In this document: positions 28,741 to 36,168 of the stretch, piece by piece | Numbering within the stretch: position 1 is the first letter of the stretch | How the letters are laid out: every line of letters starts with the position of its first letter | Origin: Natrinema hispanicum | GTDB lineage: Archaea; Halobacteriota; Halobacteria; Halobacteriales; Natrialbaceae | Direction: 5' to 3' | NCBI RefSeq assembly: GCF_004217335.1 | Contig: NZ_SHMP01000003.1 | Span: forward strand, 248,001-312,000 | DNA: 64,000 nt | Notes under the pieces: model-generated | What the model was told of the DNA's origin: nothing | The model's database searches: none | What the model saw: only the letters and a program-made list of their open reading frames with translations | Made by a program: the position numbers and the translations under genes

Positions 28741-29534
28741 GGTAACTTCGCACCGGGTTTCGGATGCGTACGGGTGACCGTGATCGGACACGTCGACGGC
28801 GCTTGCTCCTCGTCCTCCGAGAGCATGTACTGGGGCCACTCGCGGTCGCCCTCGACACCCCAGTCGCCGAGATCGGCGTGAGGACAGACCCCGTCGTAAC
28901 CCTCGAGTCGATCCTGAATGACCTCGCGAGCGTGCTGGCCGGCCTCGGTGTCGGCCGTCACATCCAGGTTCTCGAACAGCGCGCGGGGCTGGAACGTGAT
29001 CTCGAGGCCGATCGGACAGTAGCGGCTCTTGCGTTTTTCGTAGAACGGGGCTCGGCAGGTCGGGAACATGGGCTCGCCGCCGAGACAGAACTCCCAGTAA
29101 GGATCGTCGGGATCAGTTGGGATGTCCTCGGGCCACGGCTCGGGATCGTGGAGGTGCAGCGTCTGGAGGATGTGCCACAGCGTCTCGTGATATTCCGCCT
29201 CCGAGAGCGGTTCTTCGGGCGGCTTGAAGAAGGTAACCAGCGAGGCCCGCTCCGAGTGATCCTCGAAGATCTCGAGATACTCGAGGACCCGATCGCGCAG
29301 GCCCAAGAGCGCATCCGCGTCGCTCATCGAGGGGACCGCAGTGTAGATCGGCTCGCCGTTCTGGACGGATTCAGCGCCGAAAAAGCAGGGGAACGGCGTC
29401 TCGTTTCGCTCGCCGAGCAGTCCGTCGCGAAACGAGTGCCAGTGATCAGCGACCCACTCCGGTGTCTCCCCGTCACGAACGCGCCGATCGAGCGTTTCCT
29501 GGTCCATCAGCGACTGGATGCCCGGTTCGTTCAT
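28737..29534 (-). CDS. YqcI/YcgG family protein
   Basis: The 265-residue protein ([19 protein letters not shown]...) matches the YqcI/YcgG family in pattern. A central [18 protein letters not shown], an FPCFFGAE stretch and a C-terminal half with [19 protein letters not shown] are visible. The biochemical role of the family is unknown to me. It overlaps the downstream hydrolase gene by four bases, implying an operon. The ATG at 29534 is preceded by a TATA-like gatatac about 10-15 bases away, so the precise start could lie slightly downstream. Confidence 0.78.
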   Translation of the reverse strand: MNEPGIQSLMDQETLDRRVRDGETPEWVADHWHSFRDGLLGERNETPFPCFFGAESVQNGEPIYTAVPSMSDADALLGLRDRVLEYLEIFEDHSERASLVTFFKPPEEPLSEAEYHETLWHILQTLHLHDPEPWPEDIPTDPDDPYWEFCLGGEPMFPTCRAPFYEKRKSRYCPIGLEITFQPRALFENLDVTADTEAGQHAREVIQDRLEGYDGVCPHADLGDWGVEGDREWPQYMLSEDEEQAPSTCPITVTRTHPKPGAKLP

Positions 29535-29814
29535 CGTGTATATCTCTTCGACCTCACGAAAATGTAGTTTCTGCTTCCGCCGATCGGAGTAGCGACGAAT
29601 ACTTCTGATTCCTCGTTCTCGTCGCTCGGAACACGATGTCTTTTCTCCGATCAGACACGGGACAGCGGGACGAAGAGTGACCGTCGCGGTGCTCGTTCTC
29701 TCGCGCGCGCCACGACGTGTGGTCGTCTCGTTCGACGCGCCGGTTGCAAGCGTGCTCCGTAGCACCGCGGCCGGAACGCACCGGCGTCGGGAACCGTCGG
29801 TTCGACGACGGGTA

Positions 29815-30303
29815 TCAGCGCCGGGCCGTTCCACGCCGGGCGACACGCTCGATACTGTCGCCCTCGGTCACGACGCCGTCCTCGAGAACCCGTGCCCGAA
29901 GTCCACCCCGATGAACCAGCGCCTCGCGGATCCCCTCTTTTTCGAGATGGCGCTCGAGGTACGAACACGGCTCGCAGAGTTCGATCCCTTCGCAGACGAC
30001 CTCGCCGACCCGAAACCGCTCGCCGACCAGATGATTGAGCGCGATCCCCGCAGTCGTGAGGTTTCGACGATGGACGCCGGACTCGAGGTCGATCCCGTAG
30101 TCGCGTTCGACCGCCGCGAGCGCTTCGGACTCGATGAGCGTGAGGTCGCTGCCCTCGCGGTCGGCGAACGTCCCCTCGGTGGCGTAGTAGCGATCGCCCT
30201 CGAGCCCTCGCCGGGCGACTGCAGTCACTTGCTCGACGCGTTCCATCGGTGCGCCCTGCTCCGGCGCGATGTGGATCGCCCGGATCGTTCCCGTCGCTGT
30301 CAT
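29815..30303 (-). CDS. MOSC domain protein
   Basis: The 162-residue protein carries the MOSC beta-barrel features: GLEGDRYY, the HRRNLTTAGIALNHLVG segment and the conserved cysteine in CEPCSYLER. MOSC domains bind molybdenum cofactor or handle sulfur carried from cysteine desulfurases, and stand-alone versions act on N-hydroxylated or sulfur substrates. No cofactor-synthesis gene is adjacent. Confidence 0.88.
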   Translation of the reverse strand: MTATGTIRAIHIAPEQGAPMERVEQVTAVARRGLEGDRYYATEGTFADREGSDLTLIESEALAAVERDYGIDLESGVHRRNLTTAGIALNHLVGERFRVGEVVCEGIELCEPCSYLERHLEKEGIREALVHRGGLRARVLEDGVVTEGDSIERVARRGTARR

Positions 30304-30357
30304 AGGTCAGCCGACGGCCGCGACTGAGGAATATCGATCGCTCTCCTGCCGCCGGGC

Positions 30358-31050
30358 TCACCTCCAGCGACGATTTCGCGACGACGTGATGTCGACGCCA
30401 CGACTGTAGTAACAGACCGGCGATCCGGCGGGCCGGTCGAACCCGTTGGCCTCGAACAGCGTGTTCGTCTCGATGGTGACCGTCGCCGGCCGCAGCGTCC
30501 ACGGCTCGTGGTCGATGTCGGCGTAGCGAAGGGTGCCGTCTCGAGCCGTCGTGTAGTATCGGTAGTGTTCCGTGAGAAACGTCGCCAGCGAGCCGGAGTC
30601 GGGGACGAACGGGTCGCCGACCGGCTCGTAGGTACCCGCGAACGTCGCCGGCGAAGCGCCCGGATGGCGTCGCTCGCTCGTAAACGCGATGCCCCGATCG
30701 GTCCCGGCGATCTCGATGTCGGCGTAGTAGTAGGGCAGTCGGTGAAAGAGACGTGCCCCGATGACGCCGAAGAGACCCTCTGCGTCGAGGCTGAAGAAGT
30801 AGACGCCAGGCTCGCCGTCCCGACTGACGTACGTCCGGAGGTTGAGTTCGGGAAGATCGACACCCATCGTTGCGGGAAGCCCGCGTGGGCGAACGTCGAC
30901 GTTCAGATACGGCACGACAGACAGCCACGCCCGGTCGTCGTAGGTCTCGACGGTGAGTTCATCCGGAAGCTGAGCCGCAACGACGGCAGGATCGACCGGC
31001 CAGTTGGCAAAGAGCAGGTGTCGCCAACCCATCGCGATTGGGAGCGTCAT
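30358..31050 (-). CDS. DUF2071 (YqjF-like) protein
   Basis: The 230-residue protein starts MTLPIAMGWRHLLFANWPV and has the family pattern: an N-terminal MxWxxLLFxxWxV region, VVPYLNVDVRPRGLP and a YYADIEIAG strand. The family is acetoacetate-decarboxylase-like in fold but its activity is unknown. The minus-strand TATA-like sequence near 31075 gives leaderless spacing for the ATG at 31050. Confidence 0.8.
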   Translation of the reverse strand: MTLPIAMGWRHLLFANWPVDPAVVAAQLPDELTVETYDDRAWLSVVPYLNVDVRPRGLPATMGVDLPELNLRTYVSRDGEPGVYFFSLDAEGLFGVIGARLFHRLPYYYADIEIAGTDRGIAFTSERRHPGASPATFAGTYEPVGDPFVPDSGSLATFLTEHYRYYTTARDGTLRYADIDHEPWTLRPATVTIETNTLFEANGFDRPAGSPVCYYSRGVDITSSRNRRWR

Positions 31051-31527
31051 AGCAGCGCTAGGGACAGCCGGCTAAAAACGCTGCAGCCAAACGTGGGTAC
31101 TTGCCGCTATTCGTTCGACGACCGACGTGCTCGGGCACCCAGCCGCTGTCGACTGCGATGTTTTACACCCACTTTTTGGCTCGGTTGAAACCCTCATCAG
31201 TTGATGGGTATAGCGTGCGGGATACAGAGAATGGATGCAGCACGACAGTTCCGGCTGCTTCACCCAAAAAGTGGTGAACCATCTGCTCACTACACGTGTG
31301 AATTGAGTATTTTGGGTTAGCGAGGAATCCGAACACTGCCCCATCTTCGGTCCCGTTTCTGGAGAGAGAATGTTCCAACGATTCCCGCACCGATACTCGG
31401 GGGCATGAACATCCCAACAAAGGCTCTTGTGACAGAGGGTGTTAATAACCTCAAGAACGTTGTGGGAGTTGAGAGTCTGGTGTGGCGGTCTGTGCATATT
31501 TAAGCGGCGGGGTCGCGAGATGCGCCG
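31051..31527. other. Gene-poor stretch with repeat and transposon-like left end
   Basis: This stretch holds a partial copy of an SDR-gene tail (31128-31177), followed by the left end of an inverted-repeat-bounded element (from 31178). The rest, up to the TFS gene, is AT-richer than the surroundings. A 32-codon frame at 31405-31503 (MNIPTKALVTEGV...) and several minus-strand frames exist but show no family resemblance, so I call none of them genes. Confidence 0.5.
31128..31177. repeat. Partial tandem copy of the SDR gene tail (copy 0)
   Basis: This roughly 50-bp stretch matches, with a few changes, the end of the SDR gene and the following 'ttctacacccac' run found in the copies at 32017 and 32169. 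It is the left-most of three related copies and is separated from the others by the TFS-containing element. Confidence 0.65.
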
Positions 31528-32014
31528 TCAAGACTCGCGCCACTTGTGGCCGCACTCGACGCAGGTGAACAGCCGAACCTCATAGGAGCCGCCCGGCTTT
31601 GGCATCAACTCGTAGTAGGCCCGGTCGCTGTCGCAGTCATCCGCCCGACAGGGCTCCTGCATCGTTTCGGTGGAGCCCTGGGTCGCGTCGGCCACGGCGG
31701 GTGCCCCGTCGTCCCGCTGTCCATCCTGGGTTGCCATCGCCGTTTCTGCTTGCGAGTCCCGTGGCTCCTCGTTCGCACAGGTGCGACACACCCACGTGTC
31801 GCCCTCCGTGTGCATCATCGAACCACACTCGTCACAGAATTGCATATAAAGGAGGAAGACACGGTTGTCGGATATATGTGTTAACTTCTGATCCGTTGTG
31901 GATTTCAGGCAACTGCTCATGCTGACTGTACTGAGTTATCGAAGAGGCAACAGGCAACGTTTGATTTTGCCTGGCTTCTGTAACCTATAACCAATTGAGG
32001 GTTTCAACAAGGCC
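31178..32014. mobile_element. 837-bp transposon-like unit carrying a TFS gene
   Basis: The ends are imperfect 19-bp inverted repeats, GGCTCGGTTGAAACCCTCA on the left (31178-31196) and its inverse on the right (31996-32014), 16 of 19 bases matching. Immediately outside lie CACTTTTT (31170-31177) and TCCTTTTT (32015-32022), which look like a decayed 8-bp target duplication. GGC-starting ends with 8-bp duplications recall the IS6 family, but I see no transposase inside, only the TFS gene. It could be a non-autonomous element or a transposon that captured a passenger. The IS6 link is inference. Confidence 0.5.
31528..31845 (-). CDS. Transcription factor S (TFS/RPB9-like) paralogue without the acidic cleavage hairpin
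   Basis: The 105-residue protein has an N-terminal zinc ribbon (C4, C7, C20, C23) and a C-terminal TFIIS-type ribbon (C66, C71, C95, C98; ending CVECGHKWRES) joined by an acidic, Ala/Gln-rich linker. Active TFS proteins carry an Asp-Glu pair in the hairpin between the C-terminal cysteine pairs (RSADE); here the same place reads MPKPGGSYEVR, so transcript-cleavage activity is probably lost. The second pair spacing C-x4-C is also unusual. A TATA-like atatat at 31872-31878 on the minus strand supports the ATG at 31845. It lies inside a transposon-like unit. Confidence 0.82.
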   Translation of the reverse strand: MQFCDECGSMMHTEGDTWVCRTCANEEPRDSQAETAMATQDGQRDDGAPAVADATQGSTETMQEPCRADDCDSDRAYYELMPKPGGSYEVRLFTCVECGHKWRES

Positions 32015-32016
32015 TC

Positions 32017-32160
32017 CTTTTTACGTCATCGGGGCTCTTGCTGCGCTCGAGCCCCGCTCCTCGCAAAAATCTGGACCAAAAACGCCCCGCGACACACAGC
32101 GCCGCGGTTCGATCGCTTACACACTCTCGGGCAACCAGCCGTCGTCGACTTCGATGTTCT
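32017..32160. repeat. Tandem duplication of SDR gene tail, copy 1
   Basis: This segment repeats the 32169-32313 copy with a period of about 152 bp. It includes the last codons of the SDR gene (positions corresponding to WLPESV and stop) and the flanking palindrome-rich sequence (cgctcgagcccc, gcgccgcg). Being outside the open frame, it is a non-coding duplicate. The two full copies differ at roughly one base in ten. Confidence 0.75.
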
Positions 32161-32168
32161 ACACCCAC

Positions 32169-32313
32169 CTTTTTACGTCGTCGGGGGCTCTCGCTGCGCT
32201 CGAGCCCCACTCCTCGCAAAAATCTGGACCAAAAACGTCCCGCGGCACACAGCGCCGCGGAACGATCGCTTACACACTCTCAGGCAACCAGCCACCGTCG
32301 ACTTCGATGTTTT
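32169..32313. repeat. Tandem duplication of SDR gene tail, copy 2 (overlaps functional gene end)
   Basis: The second unit overlaps the true end of the SDR gene from 32270. Its left part is intergenic and contains ctcgagccccactcc, gcgccgcgg and the terminator-like T-run ctttttacg also present in copy 1. Confidence 0.75.
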
Positions 32314-33010
32314 CGCCGCTGACGTACTCACTGTCCGGATCGAGGAAGAAATACAGCGGCGCGATCAGATCGTCGAAGCTCGCGGGCCGATCGCGTGGCA
32401 ACTCGTCAGGGAACTCGTCTGAGTTCTCGACGACGTACGGCGAGATGGCGTTGACCGTGATCCCATCGTCCTGGGTGTCCGCCGCGAGCATGCGCGTAAA
32501 CATCAACACGCCCTTTTTCGCGACGAAGTAGGGGAAGTTCTTCGGGCTGACGAGTCCTTGCTCGCTCGAGGCGTAGCCGATGTTTACGATTCGGCCGGCT
32601 CCGGTCTCGCGCATCCCGGGCAGCGCCCGCTTCGAGCAGAGATAGGTGCCGGTGAGGTTCGTCTCGAGGACGCGGGTCCACTCCTCGAACGCGAGGTCGT
32701 CCCAGCGGGCGGGCGCGAAGTCACCGACGTTGTTGACTAGCACGTCGACGTCGCCGAGGTCGGCCTCGACGGCTGCGAAGAGGCCGTCGACGCTGTCGGG
32801 ATCGGTAACATCGGCTTGGACCGTCATCGCCGCTGGTGCGCCACGCTCGCGGGCCTGATCGGCCACCTCGCGGGCCGCATCGGCGCTGGTGTGATAGTGG
32901 ACCGCCGTCGCCGCGCCACAGTCGGCCGTCGCCAACAGCAGTTCGCGGCCGACGCCCCGTGCACTGCCGGTCACGAGTACCGTCTTCCCGTCGAGATCAG
33001 GTCCGTCCAT
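32270..33010 (-). CDS. Short-chain dehydrogenase/reductase
   Basis: The 246-residue SDR has the cofactor motif TGSARGVG near residue 14, the NNVG motif, the catalytic Ser in NIGYASSEQG, and the YxxxK pair in YFVAKKGVL. The ATG at 33010 gives the standard N-terminus MDGPDLDGKTVLVTG. The substrate is unknown; the general role is NAD(P)H-dependent oxidation or reduction of a hydroxyl or keto group. Its last 40 bases are repeated in tandem just downstream. Confidence 0.88.
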   Translation of the reverse strand: MDGPDLDGKTVLVTGSARGVGRELLLATADCGAATAVHYHTSADAAREVADQARERGAPAAMTVQADVTDPDSVDGLFAAVEADLGDVDVLVNNVGDFAPARWDDLAFEEWTRVLETNLTGTYLCSKRALPGMRETGAGRIVNIGYASSEQGLVSPKNFPYFVAKKGVLMFTRMLAADTQDDGITVNAISPYVVENSDEFPDELPRDRPASFDDLIAPLYFFLDPDSEYVSGENIEVDGGWLPESV

Positions 33011-33140
33011 GCGTCGATACTCGACAAGGGCGTGGAAAACGGTGACGGCGTTGGACTGTCGGCTGTCCGGGGTTCCGTCGACATCGATCCCGTCGCCATC
33101 CTGCCGCGGCTTTACGATGCTGTGGATCGATTCACTACCC

Positions 33141-33608
33141 ATGTTAGACACGGTGTTACTCGCGGTCGGTCCCGGCGACGAAGACCGCAGCGAGCGACTG
33201 GCCGAGGCGGTCCTCACGGTCGCACAGCCCGCCGACGCCACCGTTGTCCTCGCCCACGTCTTCACCAGCAGCGAGTACGACGAAGTCCTCGAGCGCCTCG
33301 AGTTCGATCGCACCCTCGAGGAGATCGATCCCGACGTGGTCGCAGCACGCCATTCGACGATCCGCGAGTTACAAACCATCTTCGACGAGCACGACATCGA
33401 CTACGAGATCCGTGGCGTCGTCGGGGATCACGGTCAGTCGATCGTCGACCTCGCGGCGAGTACCGATGCCGACCGCGTCGTCGTCGGCGGGCGGCGACGA
33501 TCGCCGACCGGGAAAGCCGTCTTCGGCTCGACGGCACAGCAAGTGCTCCTGTCGGCACCGTGTCCCGTCACCTTCGTCCGCAGTGATGACTCGACTTCCG
33601 GCCACTAG
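33141..33608 (+). CDS. UspA-like protein (tandem pair, first)
   Basis: The 155-residue domain (MLDTVLLAVGPGDEDRSERLAEAV) is UspA-like. In place of the usual G-2x-G-9x-G signature it reads VGGRRRSPTGKAVFGS, a variant shared with the next gene. It lies divergently from the SDR gene. ATP binding is uncertain because the second glycine is not in place. Confidence 0.85.
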   Translation: MLDTVLLAVGPGDEDRSERLAEAVLTVAQPADATVVLAHVFTSSEYDEVLERLEFDRTLEEIDPDVVAARHSTIRELQTIFDEHDIDYEIRGVVGDHGQSIVDLAASTDADRVVVGGRRRSPTGKAVFGSTAQQVLLSAPCPVTFVRSDDSTSGH

Positions 33609-33702
33609 CTATCAAACCAGTGTCAAGATAGGGGCGGCACATCCCCAGTACTGACACCAGTAAAACGGTTGCGGTCAGTGCTAGACCCCTCCATCGACGA
33701 GA

Positions 33703-33709
33703 ATACTTA
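33703..33709 (+). promoter_or_regulatory. TATA box of the second UspA gene
   Basis: The heptamer atactta ends 28 bases before the ATG at 33737, the spacing of a leaderless transcript. Confidence 0.5.
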
Positions 33710-33736
33710 TGCAGGTGGCCCAACCACTGTGGGGAC

Positions 33737-34201
33737 ATGGCAATCGATACGGTACTCCTTGCAGTCGGACCGATGGACACAGTACGCGCGCCGGAACTCG
33801 CCGAGACCGTGCTCGAGATCGCTGAGCCACTCGACGCGAAAGTCGTGATCGGACACGCGTTCACAGAAGACGAGTACGAGGACATCCACGAGGATATCGG
33901 CTTCGATGCCCGCGCCGACGATGTCGATCCCGACGAGGTCGCCGCCGAGCGCGCGCCGGTTCCCGAACTCGCCGAGCGCTTCGAAGACGCCGGCGTCGAG
34001 TACGAAATCAAAGGCGCACTCGGCGAAGTCAGTACCAAAGTCGTCGATATGGCAGTCGACGTCGACGCCGATCGGATGGTCGTCGGCGGCCGTCGCCGCT
34101 CCCCAGCTGAAAAAGCCGTTCTCGGCTCCGTCTCGCAAGAGATCATCCTCTCGGCTCCCTGTCCGGTCACCTACTTCCGCGACCTCGACGTCATGGAGTA
34201 A
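33737..34201 (+). CDS. UspA-like protein (tandem pair, second)
   Basis: The 154-residue protein (MAIDTVLLAVGPMDTVRAPELAETV) is a paralogue of the gene 130 bases upstream: both share the DVDPDxVAAxR region, ELxxxFEDxxxxYEIxG and the VGGRRRSPxxKAVxGS segment. They are best explained by a tandem duplication, each with its own promoter. Confidence 0.87.
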   Translation: MAIDTVLLAVGPMDTVRAPELAETVLEIAEPLDAKVVIGHAFTEDEYEDIHEDIGFDARADDVDPDEVAAERAPVPELAERFEDAGVEYEIKGALGEVSTKVVDMAVDVDADRMVVGGRRRSPAEKAVLGSVSQEIILSAPCPVTYFRDLDVME

Positions 34202-34525
34202 CGCGGCGGACCTGACGCTGCCGGACGGATCGATCCCGCTTTTCGCCCGCTCTCTGTAGCCCACCAGACGCCAGTCTCGGCTCCGTTCGACGATGATATC
34301 GGCTGACAGCGCGCGCTGATGATCGACTTCGGCTCATACTACTGGACAGAAGTCAATACGAAGCCGGTCGGGAATTTGCGGCCGTCACCTATGGGGACGG
34401 CCGCATACGTGCGACCGGCTTCACGTAGTTCTGTCCAGCAGTATCATACGGCCTGCTGTCCCGATGTCCCGGTGGGCCCGCAGGGCGGTCGCAGTCCCAC
34501 TGGCACTGACAGACAGGAGTCCGTA
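34202..34525. other. Intergenic stretch filled by two palindromic elements
   Basis: Between two convergent genes lie a 109-bp near-perfect hairpin (34336-34444) and, two bases later, copy B of the 81-bp palindromic repeat (34446-34526). The first 130 bases hold no feature I can support. Confidence 0.6.
34336..34444. repeat. 109-bp imperfect hairpin element
   Basis: The outer arms ATACTACTGGACAGAA and TTCTGTCCAGCAGTAT pair at 15 of 16 positions. Inside, gaagccggtcg pairs with cgaccggcttc, and gcggccgtc with gacggccgc, around a short loop at 34387-34395. It has no reading frame and the layout of a miniature inverted-repeat element or strong terminator. Confidence 0.7.
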
Positions 34526-34526
34526 T
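34446..34526. repeat. Palindromic repeat, copy B (81 bp)
   Basis: The ends are ATACGGCCTGCTGT and ACAGGAGTCCGTAT, inverted copies as in copy A. The minus-strand gene downstream takes its TGA stop from the right end (ctgatacgg, read on the minus strand). Confidence 0.7.
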
Positions 34527-34960
34527 CAGTGGTCGCTCTCTGCCTGCTGTTTCCACTCCCGTTCCTGTCTGCGCTCGCGGACGTGGCGCTTCCCGTCAGC
34601 CAGCTCCCGTCGGACCCGCTGCTCGAGCGCTCGCGTTTCGGCCAGCAGACTCCCCTGGAAGTGCTCGAGGACGTCGTAGGACCAGCGGTCGTCGTCGACG
34701 ACGCCGTGGGGGAGGAGGTCATCCCGAATCGCGTCGGCGAGGTCGTCGTGGCCGGCCGCTCTGAGGCGCGCTTCAGCCCGACAGAGGTGATCCATCCCGT
34801 GTCCAGTCGCGTGGTGAAACTCGAGCAGACAGCCCTGGGCGCGCTGGGCCCACTCGAGGCCCAATTCGACCTCGTGGAGGGCCTCGAGTTCCGTCTCGGA
34901 CAGCGCCGTCGCCGGGTCTGACTCGGCGTCCGTCTCAGCGCGTGAGTCATCGGAGGCCAT
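34526..34960 (-). CDS. Hypothetical helical protein, 144 residues
   Basis: The protein begins MASDDSRAETDAESDPAT, then helices ELEALHEVELGLEWAQRAQ and HHATGHGMDHLCRAEARLRAAG, and ends in a basic/acidic helix (RRELADGKRHVRERRQEREW). Several His residues fall in the middle. It is soluble, of unknown function, and probably belongs to a haloarchaeal family without known role. The stop codon lies inside copy B of the palindromic repeat. Confidence 0.65.
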   Translation of the reverse strand: MASDDSRAETDAESDPATALSETELEALHEVELGLEWAQRAQGCLLEFHHATGHGMDHLCRAEARLRAAGHDDLADAIRDDLLPHGVVDDDRWSYDVLEHFQGSLLAETRALEQRVRRELADGKRHVRERRQEREWKQQAESDH

Positions 34961-35113
34961 ACAATATGTATGCTACGTAGTGACATACATATGTCGCCGG
35001 CCACCCGAGACGATGGGAGGATGCACTGTCTGCCTCGAACGTATCGAAATCGATACTCGTCGCCGAGTACAATCTGGGTAGTTAAGTACGGTCGCGGTCG
35101 TCTCTAGAGTAGC

Positions 35114-36091
35114 ATGGTCTACTATGCGGGCGTCGATCTCGGCGCGACCAACGTCCGGGCCGTCGTCGCCGAGGCGGACGGAACGAGGATCGGTGTGAGC
35201 CGCCGATCGACGCCGCGTGGGCCGACGGGTATCGACGTAACGGAAGGAGTCCTGCGAACGCTTCGCGGTGCCTGTAGCGAGGCCGGGATCGATCCCAACC
35301 GGATCACTGCCGCTGGGATCGGCTCGATCGGACCGTTCGACCTCGCCGAGGGCGCGGTGATCGATCCTGCGAACCTGCCCGACTCGATCGACCGCATCCC
35401 GCTGACCGGCCCGATCTCGAAGCTGATCGACAGCGACGACGTCTATCTCCACAACGATACGACCGCAGGCGTCATCGGCGAGCGATTTCACGCCGCCAGC
35501 AACCCCGACGACATGGTCTACATCACTATCTCCTCGGGGATCGGTGCCGGCGTCTGCTCCGACGGTCGCATCGTCAGTGGCTGGGACGGCAACGCCGGCG
35601 AGGTCGGCCACTACGTCGTCGATCCCCACGGCCGGCTGACCTGTGGCTGCGGCCACGACGGCCACTGGGAGGCTTACTGTTCGGGCAACGCCATCCCCGA
35701 TTTCGCCCGGCTGCTCGCCGACGACGACCCGACGATTGCGACCGACCTCCCGCTCGAGGGGCCGGAGTTCACCGCAAAAGACGTGTTCGACCTCGCCGGC
35801 GAGGACGAACTGGCCGACTACGTCATCGACCAGCTCGCCCACTGGAACGCGATCGGCGTCACGAACGTGATCCACGCGTTCGCGCCGATCGTCGTCTCCT
35901 TTGGCGGTGCGGTCGCGTTGCACAACGAGGAACTGGTCGTCGATCCCATCCGCGAGCGCGTCTCGGAGATGGTGATGACAAACGTGCCGGAGATTCACGT
36001 CACCGAGCTCGGCGACGACGTCGTCGTCGAAGGGGCACTCGCCAGCGCCCTGACCGAGGGGACCGGCGATCGGCGTCGGCTCCGCGGCTGA
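35114..36091 (+). CDS. ROK-family sugar kinase (glucokinase-like)
   Basis: The 325-residue protein has the N-terminal phosphate motif GVDLGATNVRAV, the GIGAGVCSDG segment and the ROK zinc/catalytic signature around GEVGHYVVDP...CGCGHDGHWEAYCSG. ROK kinases phosphorylate glucose or related hexoses with ATP. A TATA-like ttaagta 26-28 bases upstream supports a leaderless start. No sugar-transport gene is adjacent. Confidence 0.88.
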   Translation: MVYYAGVDLGATNVRAVVAEADGTRIGVSRRSTPRGPTGIDVTEGVLRTLRGACSEAGIDPNRITAAGIGSIGPFDLAEGAVIDPANLPDSIDRIPLTGPISKLIDSDDVYLHNDTTAGVIGERFHAASNPDDMVYITISSGIGAGVCSDGRIVSGWDGNAGEVGHYVVDPHGRLTCGCGHDGHWEAYCSGNAIPDFARLLADDDPTIATDLPLEGPEFTAKDVFDLAGEDELADYVIDQLAHWNAIGVTNVIHAFAPIVVSFGGAVALHNEELVVDPIRERVSEMVMTNVPEIHVTELGDDVVVEGALASALTEGTGDRRRLRG

Positions 36092-36168
36092 CTCGATCGC
36101 ACGGCTCGGTCGCAGTGTCCGCCGCCGAGTACACCAGCTTCTATGTAGCTGTCTCCGCTTTTCTAACT

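Noticed and set aside
31405..31503. 32-codon frame MNIPTKALV... near the TFS gene
   Set aside because: Too short, no promoter or recognised match; possibly a remnant of a longer gene but not provable here.
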